From Dehalococcoidales bacterium (lineage in GTDB: Bacteria > Chloroflexota > Dehalococcoidia > Dehalococcoidales > RBG-16-60-22), in contig JAQTMM010000007.1 of NCBI GenBank assembly GCA_028714335.1, positions 1 to 45,799 on the forward strand: a DNA stretch of 45,799 bases, in the 5' to 3' direction. The notes under the pieces were generated by a model. It was not told the DNA's origin. It was given only the letters and a program-made list of their open reading frames with translations, and made no database searches. The position numbers and the translations under genes were made by a program. Shown piece after piece: positions 15,101 to 23,626 of this stretch; position 1 is the stretch's first letter; each line of letters opens with the position of its first letter.

Positions 15101-17215
15101 TTTGACCGCCCGGTAATTGAGGGTAATCCTAAAAACCCCGATACCTGGCACTGGATAAATTCAAGTAATAAAGGTAGAACGGTTATCCAGCTCGGTGATT
15201 CTATTGACCGGGGAACTCAATATGAAACATGGCGGCGGACTTTTAACCGTCTTCAGGATGAGGCAAAAGTTGCGGGGGATAGGGTTGAACGGTTACTTGG
15301 CAACCACGAACTAGCCTATATTTCAGGTGATGCGATAAAAGGCATTAAATATACGGATGCCAGCCGCGAAGCAATTAGGCAGGCACTGCTAGAGGATATC
15401 AGGGCGGGACGCATCAAAGCGGCCGTATCCGCCGAGGGAAAGCTATTCACCCACGCCGGCGTAAGCAAGAGCGTGTTTAAAGAATACGCAGGAAAAACCC
15501 CGGGTTTTATCACTAAAGACCTGAACAGTAAGTTAGTTAAAGCCGTTGAAACAGATAACTTCAACAGTAAAATGTTTGCCAAAGGGCGTGTAGAGCACGG
15601 CAATTCCCTTTTGCGAAATGAACGCAACCAGGGCGGCATTTTTTGGTTGAGGCCGCAGGAAGCTACGCCCGTGCAGCTTAACCTGGGATTCCCACAAGTG
15701 GTAGGGCATAATCCCGGCTGGGCGGTCCGCCGGGTATGGGGGGAGAATTTTATTGAAACCGATGTAGGGCGGCGAACAGGCGGAACGGGTGTTTATTCTG
15801 ATACACCCTACATGAAAACCGTATCGACCGATATATTAACAGAGCCTATCAGCGGCAAGGCCCCGGAACTTACCAATAAAGTTAATATACGGCTAAAGTT
15901 AGGGGCTATGCGGGACACTATAGCCGATGTATTCATGGGGTGGGATGGCAGAACGCAGGCCGTTAAAAACCTCGTCAACAACCGTAAGGCGGTAGATGCA
16001 CTTATCAAAGCTATTGATAAGCAGATTGCAGAACGCAAGGCCGCCGGTGATTCTTACGGTGCGAGATATTTCGAGCGCCAGCGCGAGGATTTAATTAACC
16101 CCGGAGCTAAAGACTATCTTTATGGCGGTATTGGATTCTGGCGCGATTTGGTAATGGGACGGCAGAACTCCGTTAGAATATTGGGCGATATCAGAAGTGC
16201 TAAAGCAGCGAGCCTTACTAGAGCGGTAGGAGTGATTAACTCCGCGCGCAACCGCATAACACGGCTGTCAAATGATGATGTAACAATACTCTTCGGTAAA
16301 AGCAAGGCTGAAATCGAGAGAGTATTGAACACGCGGAATATAAATCGCAGGGATATCACCGGTTATCGCCATACCTTGTCGGAAAGGCTGTCGTACTTGC
16401 GTGATATTGTCGATACCGGGCTTGAAAGAGCTGTAACACCGTACATGGATAGAGAGAAAATACTAAATGATTATATTCGCAGACTTCAGCAGCGTTACAC
16501 TGAATTAGCCCGATATCCTGACAGGGCGGTTTATAATTTGACTACCGGGCGGGTGGAAAGCCGTATACCGTCCGAGAGACTACCACGCGCACCGGTAACA
16601 CCAGTACCGCCAGCAAAACGTATCCCAGCGGCACCGCCGATAACCCATACACCGGTGCCGCCTACAGAACCAGTCCCGCCAGTTCCACCAACCGAGCGCA
16701 TACCGCCACCGCCGCCACCGCCGGAAAAAACACCACCACCACCACCACCTAAACCACCGATTAAAACCAAAGGCGGTCTGACCATAACCAAGCAGCTCAC
16801 CCCGGAAGAGATACGCGCGGCCGTGGCGTTCCGCATGGGAGCCTTAAAGCGCGGTGATAAGCTAGAGCCGGTAACACATGTGCACCTTCCCGATAAAAAA
16901 ATAACGCTGGTGGGTAAGACGCCGGAAGGACTGGACGTAGCGGCCGGCCCCAACGCTTTAAAACCCAGCCGCACCATCCAGTTGATTAGGAAAGGGGATA
17001 TGCCGGAAATCACCAGTAAACAGGGGTTCGCGCGCTACCGCATCGACCGTTTAAAGACACCCGGCCGTCCGGATCCGGGGAAAATCCGGTTTTCTACCGG
17101 CGGGAGTGCCAGCCGTCTAAAAAGCCAGAAGGTAGGGAAGGTGTATCACACCCCGGTCAAAGGCGGCACATTGATGAGTCGGCGGCCTTTGGGAAGGCAT
17201 AGAATAAGAGGGTAG
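12194..17215 (+). CDS. Giant Pro-rich protein with internal PPP-family phosphatase
   Basis: 1673 aa, the largest gene. Proline-rich N-terminus (1-110) with two copies of YGPGIGGYVTP; helical charged region to about 600; moderately hydrophobic stretch near 600-720; a complete phosphoprotein-phosphatase-type metallo-phosphoesterase domain at about 945-1195 with GDLHA, GDSIDRG, GNHE, THAG and VVGHNPGW; helical region to 1440; a PPPPPP linker; and a C-terminal domain ending in a tag (YHTPV, GGTLMSR, basic tail) shared with the next gene. The motifs predict two-metal phosphatase activity; the substrate is unknown. Bases 13,570-14,560 are visibly AT-richer than the flanks. It could be a virion-borne enzyme or internal structural protein. 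Confidence 0.8.
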   Translation: MPDYQPYVPGQAIPPGARVMPGPGGQPVIVPPGQLPPSQQPTPSPVPGYGPGIGGYVTPKTEKAQPPSPPTTQIPGYGPGIGGYVTPEPAKPEKPVPQPPTPEIKPPDTGGGKGGLFWPAEILRGWGFSNEQINQIRGREPHIQEGMLRGFMKNAADAARVSASPELNKALQEYAKERGIDFATAQEDFTTFWLNPERYSNVWKERGEPFRKIAQKAGLYSKPGYTPVISVSETGEKAIILVPSAKLASVAKLKGRAQFEVLQKLGIYPSDYEYAEWVKDGKPMGGIVTGQQVEAATQQIRDFKAWVNNVKNTDPEGYKIYLKAYRKDGSDAGVEAYNTFWQERLEQQLKDQPQVLQTAYNKTPGSLQDKLDAYNRALNEYNQRLVESTYRAIMEQPAFKRATEAQKDALESLATYGSADVWQQFQKTGIPGGQTYDIQKFITDHPTQASVDALRMAGFKKDIVDSAQAYVNEINKVITEINQNPKKWGENFAQNSVMQLQASSLGYVKKGIPGVITSGEKIHGVVYTGSKMVADFDKFWGNLSIDQKAQLAGAINSDPNRINSFAALMERVNDTYDKLPVAAQFIMPFTPYIGMPFLAAKSVGTTVAKKLTSQEVPKMEYLVDAATVVFASLPYIGGVLEKGIGGTASKFTGKYSGEMVGAAGSKVTTSALTGGSIAVLAKNLSDTWGDMTPGERAASISMLSLPFVGTGIRKAQFIKTVNQNDYVPLRSMSMEASTARVPFTDAQLARMRAAGISEADIIQAGTSINQQLVSGAEVAKVKLGPVSVKVKNVPYQRIVGKSIFQGTPDVTQIARGESVPLYRDFYAAAKVALEPMQRSYLTGQRATKPGIIEIRIDDPALLAEIGPQKRLISGGKTLEPEIRLPSLEELQGKGYRLEPIPGPVGSGVTFDASLGELQIRRFTLSRVTGGETGLIQIKTGGTGDGGVVGVGDLHATNKFQPVFNDINSQFDRPVIEGNPKNPDTWHWINSSNKGRTVIQLGDSIDRGTQYETWRRTFNRLQDEAKVAGDRVERLLGNHELAYISGDAIKGIKYTDASREAIRQALLEDIRAGRIKAAVSAEGKLFTHAGVSKSVFKEYAGKTPGFITKDLNSKLVKAVETDNFNSKMFAKGRVEHGNSLLRNERNQGGIFWLRPQEATPVQLNLGFPQVVGHNPGWAVRRVWGENFIETDVGRRTGGTGVYSDTPYMKTVSTDILTEPISGKAPELTNKVNIRLKLGAMRDTIADVFMGWDGRTQAVKNLVNNRKAVDALIKAIDKQIAERKAAGDSYGARYFERQREDLINPGAKDYLYGGIGFWRDLVMGRQNSVRILGDIRSAKAASLTRAVGVINSARNRITRLSNDDVTILFGKSKAEIERVLNTRNINRRDITGYRHTLSERLSYLRDIVDTGLERAVTPYMDREKILNDYIRRLQQRYTELARYPDRAVYNLTTGRVESRIPSERLPRAPVTPVPPAKRIPAAPPITHTPVPPTEPVPPVPPTERIPPPPPPPEKTPPPPPPKPPIKTKGGLTITKQLTPEEIRAAVAFRMGALKRGDKLEPVTHVHLPDKKITLVGKTPEGLDVAAGPNALKPSRTIQLIRKGDMPEITSKQGFARYRIDRLKTPGRPDPGKIRFSTGGSASRLKSQKVGKVYHTPVKGGTLMSRRPLGRHRIRG
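12329..12454 (+). repeat. Direct repeat inside the giant gene
   Basis: A segment of nearly 40 bases encoding GYGPGIGGYVTP occurs at about 12333-12369 and again at about 12420-12453 with almost no change, so the duplication is recent or kept uniform. Confidence 0.75.
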
Positions 17216-17233
17216 GCAGTAGAAAGGAGTCCG

Positions 17234-18052
17234 ATGACATATTCAACAGTAACGGATACTATCGTTGGCATGACGCCCACATTGGTGGCGGCCAGCGCCG
17301 TCGACAGGCTAACAAGGCGGCCGCCGCCGCGCACAGTAGCTAAAAAGAGAAAGGCTAAAAAGCGCAAACAACACCGTAAGCATACGCCCATCGTGTCCCG
17401 GCAGCAGCAAAAGAAGTTCGGGGCAGAGCTTAGCCGGCGGGAAGCCGGGGAACCGCCGCAGATGCCAGGCATTACCAAAAGGGAATTGGAAGAGCACCTT
17501 GAAGAGTCGAGGGGTAAAAATTTACCGGAATATAGCGAGGGAGCAAAAATGAAAGATGCAACTGGTAGAAAAATCACAAAAAGGAGTGTTTCAGGACGCA
17601 TAAAATTAGTAGGTGAACAATTCAAGCACGCTTTATCCAGTAGAAAATTTCCAGACGGGGTTTATTGCTTTGAAGGGGCACGCTTTTCTCGAACTTCTGC
17701 AGGGAAGGTAGCTGCCGACATAAAGTCTCTATCTGGCAGGGATGTCCGCATTACTGAAGAAGATGGAAAATTTTTGATATGGGCAAAACCCCAGCCTCAA
17801 GGCAAAATTTCCCTCAAGCCCCAGGGAGACATTAAGCTCATTAAGGTCCATGATGACGGCGATATGACTGTCAAAAAGGGCAAACAGCGGTTCGTCGTCA
17901 CCACGGATAAAAAGGTGTTCAAGGAGCTGCCCCGCCAGCAGGCGGTAAAGACCGGGCTTACCTCAATCAAGCGGGGCAAAATTTATCACACCCCGGTCAG
18001 AGGCGGTACTTTAATGAGCCGACACAAGCTCAGCCGGATAAGACGCAGGTAA
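17234..18052 (+). CDS. Basic protein sharing the C-terminal tag
   Basis: 272 aa, strongly basic. N-terminal region of KKRKAKKRKQ type, a middle of about 90 residues (AT-richer bases 17,530-17,790) with a compact mixed fold, and a C-terminal 30 residues that match those of the giant protein: GK-I/V-YHTPV-K/R-GGTLMSR then Arg-rich. SD AAAGGAG lies before ATG 17234. The basic head could bind nucleic acid. The shared tag suggests both proteins are sorted to, or processed by, the same partner. Confidence 0.7.
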   Translation: MTYSTVTDTIVGMTPTLVAASAVDRLTRRPPPRTVAKKRKAKKRKQHRKHTPIVSRQQQKKFGAELSRREAGEPPQMPGITKRELEEHLEESRGKNLPEYSEGAKMKDATGRKITKRSVSGRIKLVGEQFKHALSSRKFPDGVYCFEGARFSRTSAGKVAADIKSLSGRDVRITEEDGKFLIWAKPQPQGKISLKPQGDIKLIKVHDDGDMTVKKGKQRFVVTTDKKVFKELPRQQAVKTGLTSIKRGKIYHTPVRGGTLMSRHKLSRIRRR

Positions 18053-18090
18053 AACAGGTAAATACCGGAGAACCTCATGGGGAGCAAATT

Positions 18091-19101
18091 ATGAAACAAT
18101 GGCGCAGATATCTAAGAATAGCGGTCGCCTTAATGTGCCTTTCTGCGGCAGTGATTGCTTTCTGCCCGGCCGCTTACGCTTATATCGACCAGCCGGATGC
18201 CGCGCCGTCTGTCTCATTTCTCCATGTGAACAGAAACCTCCTCACCACCGGCGACGCGGCGGTAACGGGGGCTTACAATATTCCTTATACTGATTACCCT
18301 GAGACCATAGCCAGCCGGAACTTTTACATACGCCTGGTCAGCGCCAACGGCACGGAAGATATCGGGACAGTGACACCCTTCACTTATTTTAACCGCGGCT
18401 ACGGCCATGGGGCATTTATGATATACATCGCCTCCGGCTACGAATGGGAAGCGAACTATATCGTCCGTATCTCAGAAAACCCCTCGCAGTTCGAGGCGCC
18501 GGTAAATTTCGATTTCATTCTCAATGCCGCCGATTACTTTACGGCCTCCGAAACGTCGTCCGATAACCAGGCGGACCTGGACTCGCAGGTGATTAAGCTG
18601 GCGACCGACCTCCAGTCGCATTACACCTCGTATACCTTTATTCAGACTATCCCCGGCCGCACGGTTCTGGCGGCGCCAACCGGGGAGACATACTTCTCCA
18701 ATGCCATGCCGGGACTGCAGTCCATGGCGCCGGGCATTTTCCTGATTCAGCTCGTCTACCCTGATACCACCTCGAGCAACTGGACAACCACCCAGTCCGA
18801 TAACTATACGGCGCGCTTCAGCGGCGGCTGGACCGGTGCCGCAACCAATGCCACCGCCAGCCAGTTTCATGTTACACCGCAGATGGTGACCGGCCTGGTA
18901 TTTACCTTGCCCATCTGCATCGGAGCGATTATCCTTTCCAGCCGTAAATTTCTAAAGGCGGAGCCAGGCTTTATCGTCTGTCTGATAGCACTCATTATGT
19001 CCTTTATTCTCGGCTGGGTGCCGGCCGCCGTTTTCGCCTCCTTTTATCAGGCCTTGGGAATCTACGTCGCCTACCTGCTGGTCGGGGCGAGGAGCAGTTG
19101 A
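18091..19101 (+). CDS. Secreted surface protein with C-terminal membrane anchor
   Basis: 336 aa. Signal peptide (MKQWRRYLRIAVALMCLSAA..., likely cut after AYA near residue 30), an exposed region of about 235 residues rich in Thr, Ser and aromatic residues with at least four sequons (NGT, NWT, NYT, NAT), then three hydrophobic helices from about 268 to the end. It overlaps the next gene by one base (TGATG). The architecture suits a spike or surface-layer-like protein. Confidence 0.75.
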   Translation: MKQWRRYLRIAVALMCLSAAVIAFCPAAYAYIDQPDAAPSVSFLHVNRNLLTTGDAAVTGAYNIPYTDYPETIASRNFYIRLVSANGTEDIGTVTPFTYFNRGYGHGAFMIYIASGYEWEANYIVRISENPSQFEAPVNFDFILNAADYFTASETSSDNQADLDSQVIKLATDLQSHYTSYTFIQTIPGRTVLAAPTGETYFSNAMPGLQSMAPGIFLIQLVYPDTTSSNWTTTQSDNYTARFSGGWTGAATNATASQFHVTPQMVTGLVFTLPICIGAIILSSRKFLKAEPGFIVCLIALIMSFILGWVPAAVFASFYQALGIYVAYLLVGARSS

Positions 19102-21113
19102 TGAAACCGATATTGACAGGCTATTTTATCATTATAGTCATGGCGCTTTTAATACCCTCCGCTCTGGCCCTCGGAACGGATATCTCCGACGCCCAATGGC
19201 TGGCCACCGTTACCGTCTCCAATAACTCCACCAGCACCAAGACGAACCAGGCGGTCATCTTTTTGATAAACGCCACTTCAATGATAAATCAGGGTTTCTG
19301 TAATTCCAGCCTGACTGACGTGGCCATGTTCGATAATGTTCCCGACTTCTTTATGCCCGGCTACGGGGCTAATCCCTGGTGTGTTTTCATCCCCAGCATA
19401 ACGGGGAGCGCCAATAACAACTATGACCTTTATACCAAAGGTGCGGTAAGCACGTCAACGGTCTACTTCCCCGGAGATACTGGTCTGACCGTGCCTGATA
19501 TTCTGACAGAGCCAGGTAACGATTTTGAGTTTACTCTTAATAATGTTTGGACGGATACTACTAACGGCACGGGCAGGTATCTACTCAATAAAGTGGGAGC
19601 GATGTGTTTATTTGTGTCACCTACCGTAAGCCAGAACGTCACATTAGGTATATATGACCCCAATGCCCTTGACTTTGAGGCAGCGAATAACGATGCGGTT
19701 ACTATTCCTGACCATAACGATTTCACTTTTGGAGCCGGCGGGGTGGATAAACCGTTTTCGATAACAGCATGGGTGAAACAGGAATCAGATACTGGCACTT
19801 CCGAAACTATAGCGTCAAAATATGGTGCCGCCGCCGCCGCCCAAGAATGGCACTTTCACCTTATTAACGGTAAGCCATCTTTACTCTTAATAAGTAGTGC
19901 GGGAAACTATCTAAGGTTAACCTCGTCTGTGTCGATAGAAAATGGCTCATGGTATCACGTTGCTGTCACGTACGACGGCAGCGAGACTATAAACGGCATC
20001 AAATTATATATCAACGGCGTCCTGGATACTGCGGCTGTAAATAGTAGTCTTGGAGCGTACGCCGGAATGCCGAACACAGCAACTGATGTTATGCTGGGGA
20101 ATGTTATATCTCTTGTATATGACCTGGACGGCACGCTCTCTAATGTTAAGATATTCGATGTCGAACTTACTGGAACGCAGATAAATATAGATTGCGGTAG
20201 TGCAGGAGAGGGCGTTGTAACAGATTTAGTCGCCTGGTATAAGCTGATGGATGGCGCAGGCAACCCCGCCGACTCCTCCGGCAACGGACACAATGCCTCG
20301 GCTAATACGGCGGATTGGGTAACTACAGGCGGGACATTCATCTCTGTAAGCCTCACAGAAACAGGTGTTGCGACTGGTGAGCATGACTACAAAATATCCC
20401 TGACAGGTGGTACGCTATCCCTTCAAGTTGATAGCGAAGCCCCTACCACCGCCGCCTTTGCCGGAAGCATCAACAATTCGACCTCCAAATGGACGCTTTT
20501 CAGGAGCACATGTGTGCTCTACGCCGCGTCTGCCAACTATTCGCAGGGAGGTACCCCGATAGCTGCTTATGCCTGGGAATACGATAGTGTATTCCATGAT
20601 ACGGTCAGTGCTAACGGCACCCCTGATGCCACGCCGAGCTTCCGGACTACAGGCACCGATGAGGACCTGTCCGCCACCGTTTCTTCTTTCCAGCCCCTTT
20701 CATCAGCAGAGGCATCGGCAGCGGCAACCACTGGCAACCTGACTATCATCGGTGACCCGGACGCTCCCAGCGAACTCTACACCGAGGGGGATTACAGTGC
20801 CATACCAGGGGCGGAGGCAGTAAATGCGATACTCGATGCCTCTGGAACGCCACGGGCGATGTGGTGGCACCCGTTTCTCTTCCTGGGCATCGCCCTAGTC
20901 GGCTTCATGCTTTATGGCGCGACGACCGGGACGGTAGGGCAGTCGTCGTCGGCCGCTACCCACATAGGCAGCTTGTTATTGCAGAGTATCGTCACGGAGG
21001 TCCTGTTCGGGGTTTTCGGAGTTATGCACGTGCTGCCGCTGTTTCCCGTGTACATCTTTCCAATCGGGGCAATAGCTATCATTTTAAGCACCAAACATTA
21101 CAGTTACGGATAA
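19101..21113 (+). CDS. Large LamG-domain surface protein
   Basis: 670 aa from ATG 19101 (GGAG 6 bases upstream). Signal peptide ending near ALA (residue 24); an N-terminal beta domain resembling DUF2341-type modules; a LamG/concanavalin-like domain at about 195-375 (FSITAWVK, WYHVAVTYDG, LYINGVL, DGTLSNVKIFD); a Thr/Ser-rich region; three C-terminal helices (about 590-665). At least a dozen N-x-S/T sequons. LamG domains often bind glycans, so this is the best receptor-binding candidate. The LamG-coding bases are AT-richer than the flanks, as for an exchanged module. Confidence 0.78.
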   Translation: MKPILTGYFIIIVMALLIPSALALGTDISDAQWLATVTVSNNSTSTKTNQAVIFLINATSMINQGFCNSSLTDVAMFDNVPDFFMPGYGANPWCVFIPSITGSANNNYDLYTKGAVSTSTVYFPGDTGLTVPDILTEPGNDFEFTLNNVWTDTTNGTGRYLLNKVGAMCLFVSPTVSQNVTLGIYDPNALDFEAANNDAVTIPDHNDFTFGAGGVDKPFSITAWVKQESDTGTSETIASKYGAAAAAQEWHFHLINGKPSLLLISSAGNYLRLTSSVSIENGSWYHVAVTYDGSETINGIKLYINGVLDTAAVNSSLGAYAGMPNTATDVMLGNVISLVYDLDGTLSNVKIFDVELTGTQINIDCGSAGEGVVTDLVAWYKLMDGAGNPADSSGNGHNASANTADWVTTGGTFISVSLTETGVATGEHDYKISLTGGTLSLQVDSEAPTTAAFAGSINNSTSKWTLFRSTCVLYAASANYSQGGTPIAAYAWEYDSVFHDTVSANGTPDATPSFRTTGTDEDLSATVSSFQPLSSAEASAAATTGNLTIIGDPDAPSELYTEGDYSAIPGAEAVNAILDASGTPRAMWWHPFLFLGIALVGFMLYGATTGTVGQSSSAATHIGSLLLQSIVTEVLFGVFGVMHVLPLFPVYIFPIGAIAIILSTKHYSYG

Positions 21114-21121
21114 GGATTAAG

Positions 21122-21472
21122 ATGTCACCAAAGAGAATGGACTTTATGGCTATCTGCTGGTTCGTCAGCGTGGCGATTTGCCTCGTCATCGAGGGGACAT
21201 ATTGGGGAGCACACGGCACCACCAATATCATCAACAATCTAATACCTATCACATGGTTCAATATCGGGACTACTCCGATACCGTGCTTCAATCCCAGCTT
21301 CTTTTACGGCGTTTTCCAGCTTCTCACATGGGATTACAGCTTCTATCAGGGTGGATGGTGGGTCCTGCGGGTATTCTGGGCGCTGGCGACATCTCCAGGG
21401 GCCGTTTGGGGCATGGGCTCAACCTTCGCCTTCGTTTTCGGCAGCCTGCTGTCGCGCTCAATCGGCTTCTAA
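21122..21472 (+). CDS. Small membrane protein, last gene of plus operon
   Basis: 116 aa from ATG 21122, 8 bases after the LamG gene. Three hydrophobic segments (about 8-26, 58-82, 90-112), rich in Trp and Phe. It closes the plus-strand operon. No family recognised. Confidence 0.65.
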   Translation: MSPKRMDFMAICWFVSVAICLVIEGTYWGAHGTTNIINNLIPITWFNIGTTPIPCFNPSFFYGVFQLLTWDYSFYQGGWWVLRVFWALATSPGAVWGMGSTFAFVFGSLLSRSIGF

Positions 21473-21496
21473 TGTCCCTTTCTGAATGGGATTCTC

Positions 21497-21536
21497 AGGT
21501 ATCAAAACAAAAGCCCGGGACTGGTCTGCCCCGGGC
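21497..21536 (-). terminator. Rho-independent terminator of the minus arm
   Basis: GCCCGGG (21513-21519) and CCCGGGC (21530-21536) form a perfect 7-bp stem with a 10-base loop. On the minus strand the stem is followed by TTTTGTTTTG. It stops transcripts from the minus arm before they meet the plus operon. Confidence 0.8.
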
Positions 21537-21566
21537 GGGTGGATGCTATTCAGTTATTGTTGCCGG

Positions 21567-21896
21567 TTATTCTTCGCCAATCGGGATGAGGGCGACAAGG
21601 CGCTCATCGCTAGTTTCCTGGTACAGTCTGGCGATAGTTTCCGGGCTGGCGATGTGGTATTGAGTGCCGATACAACCGTGAGTGGCACGGTTCTCCCAAA
21701 TCGAGTAGGTCTCTAGTATTACCCGCTTGGATTTAGGCATTAGGTAGGCGTTTTTCAGACTGACGCCGGTAGCCCATGCCCCTTCACGGACGCTGATATT
21801 CAGGGAAATCATCGAGGCGAGGTTGTAACGGCGGGTTGTACCGTCGGCATCCGTTAACGTAATCCATTTGTTACCGATTTTTGTAGATTTAGACAT
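21567..21896 (-). CDS. Hypothetical protein (109 aa)
   Basis: Last gene of the minus arm. Basic N-terminus with WITLTDADGTTRRYNL, C-terminal half containing ENRATHGCIGTQYHIAS. Looks like a small soluble beta-rich fold. SD GGAGG lies before ATG 21896. No name assigned. Confidence 0.65.
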   Translation of the reverse strand: MSKSTKIGNKWITLTDADGTTRRYNLASMISLNISVREGAWATGVSLKNAYLMPKSKRVILETYSIWENRATHGCIGTQYHIASPETIARLYQETSDERLVALIPIGEE

Positions 21897-21913
21897 AAGG
21901 ACCTCCGGTTATT

Positions 21914-23194
21914 TTATTTCTGCGTGGCTCGGATGCGCAGCCCCCGGAAGTGGTTAGGCTCTGTCCAAATCGTTAATTTTGTCCAGCAGAATTTGGAGAG
22001 CCGCGCCGGCGGGTATAGATTTGGTTTTGCCCACCATGCGTATTGAGTATCAACACGTGAACCTGAAACGTTTACTGAAACACTAATTGGGTCTATATCA
22101 TCCTTTCTTCTGCTGAATTCAACCAGTAATCCATTAGGAGTAGAATATGTTGCTGGAAAATATGTAGGTTTAATTACTAAGTTTCTTATGTTTTTATCAG
22201 GTATAGCAAGTAAATGTTCAAGAAAACTTATAGCTTTGTTTATAAATCCTTCGTTGTAATAATTCTTGTAGAGGTTATATTGTTTTTCTGATATAAACAA
22301 GTCTGCAAACGAATGTACAAAAATATTGTTAACAGTATAAGTACCAAGTTCACCAAGATTACTACCAAACTGGAAAGTCACGTCTTCGCTATTATCAATT
22401 TTTAGAATGCCAAATGAAGTATAAAATATCCCCGAGACTGTCATCTCGTAAGGATTTTTGTATTCATGAATGTATACTGGGATATTATACTCATTTCTTA
22501 TTTCTATTGCTGTTGCCCTTCTGTATTTCTTCCAACCTTTAGGTAATTCAGAGGGAATCGTACTTTTATCTTCAAGTAAGATTGGTGGCGACAGAATAGC
22601 ATCAGCTATTTTATTAACTGTTATATTATCAGTAATATAACCCATTGGCGACTGTAAAATAGTAGCTCCCAATATGTCTGTACGAAGATAACCACTTAAA
22701 TTAATCAAGAAATCATTTGTTCGAGCTAGAGACAGGTTAATAAATGCCTGTTTTTTGTATCCTCCAAATAATCGTGCGTTAAAATATACCTTATCATTTT
22801 TTATGTGGATAGTAAGGATATGTTCACCATTTACACTTAAGGGAAATTGTGGCTTGCTTTCTAGTTTATTAATGGTTGTATTCGTTGAAAATACCTCTTT
22901 TTCAATTGATCTTTCCCCGTAATGTACAAATACATTAGACCTATCTCCATAATCATCCATCACAATACTACCAACATCTTGTATGAACCAATTGATAAAT
23001 GAATAAGTTGTCGGAAAGGCTAGTATAAATATAACGATAGTAAGAGCACTTATAATTTTTTTCTTTTTTGTATTAAACAACCAATTTTTGGGAAACCAGC
23101 TAGCAATTGTAAAATAACCCCAAACAACTAATATGCAAAATACAAAAAGAACCAAAGCAAAAGCTACTTTTGGAGGCACACTGCCCAACATCAA
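21914..23194 (-). CDS. Membrane-anchored protein with large outer domain
   Basis: 426 aa. Two transmembrane helices (about 11-30 and 46-66), then about 350 residues with mixed strand and helix and no motif I know. Bases are clearly AT-richer than the neighbours, suggesting separate acquisition. The start overlaps the previous stop (ATGA). The last 25 residues are rich in Trp, Arg and Lys. Confidence 0.7.
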   Translation of the reverse strand: MMLGSVPPKVAFALVLFVFCILVVWGYFTIASWFPKNWLFNTKKKKIISALTIVIFILAFPTTYSFINWFIQDVGSIVMDDYGDRSNVFVHYGERSIEKEVFSTNTTINKLESKPQFPLSVNGEHILTIHIKNDKVYFNARLFGGYKKQAFINLSLARTNDFLINLSGYLRTDILGATILQSPMGYITDNITVNKIADAILSPPILLEDKSTIPSELPKGWKKYRRATAIEIRNEYNIPVYIHEYKNPYEMTVSGIFYTSFGILKIDNSEDVTFQFGSNLGELGTYTVNNIFVHSFADLFISEKQYNLYKNYYNEGFINKAISFLEHLLAIPDKNIRNLVIKPTYFPATYSTPNGLLVEFSRRKDDIDPISVSVNVSGSRVDTQYAWWAKPNLYPPARLSKFCWTKLTIWTEPNHFRGLRIRATQK

Positions 23195-23490
23195 TATCCC
23201 CTTTTCTCCAAACAGGGTAGTAATGACAAATGCGACAAACCAAAGGATAGTATTAGTGACTTTGAATTTAGTTGGGAATCTAATTCCGTTTGTATTACTA
23301 AAACTTGATTTATCAGTTTGGTCTTTTCCTGCTCGGTTTTCAGCAAGCCGTCCAGCGTATCCAGACGCTTAGGTGAGACCAAGGCCGTGCCTCCCAGCAG
23401 TCCCTTGATAAACTGCCGAAAGGGTAGATACCGCCGGTAGGCGATAAAAACCACCACGCCGAGAACGATAACGACAATTACCCAGCCCAT
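23191..23490 (-). CDS. Small single-pass membrane protein (99 aa)
   Basis: One N-terminal helix (MGWVIVVIVLGVVVFIAY) and a cytoplasmic helical, Lys- and Gln-rich tail (LLKTEQEKTKLINQVLVIQTEL) that may form a coiled coil. GGAGGACTGACAT-type spacing precedes ATG 23490. The last 25 residues look less natural. Coupled to the 426-aa gene by an ATGA overlap, so the two may form a complex. Confidence 0.65.
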   Translation of the reverse strand: MGWVIVVIVLGVVVFIAYRRYLPFRQFIKGLLGGTALVSPKRLDTLDGLLKTEQEKTKLINQVLVIQTELDSQLNSKSLILSFGLSHLSLLPCLEKRGY

Positions 23491-23515
23491 ATGTCAGTCC
23501 TCCTTATATCTTTCA

Positions 23516-23626
23516 TTACCTCACCCCCATAATCACGAATATCGCCACGAAAAGCAGCACCAGTAATGACGCCGCGCACATAACGACTATTTTCTCCGCT
23601 CTGGTATAATTCCTAAAAGACGTCAT
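23516..23626 (-). CDS. 36-aa membrane microprotein
   Basis: Short frame with a basic N-terminus (MTSFRNYTRAEK) and one transmembrane helix (IVVMCAASLLVLLFVAIFVIM). The start overlaps the end of the 23-aa gene in another frame; GGGAG lies 9 bases upstream. Holin-like or virion minor-protein roles are possible. Confidence 0.5.
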   Translation of the reverse strand: MTSFRNYTRAEKIVVMCAASLLVLLFVAIFVIMGVR

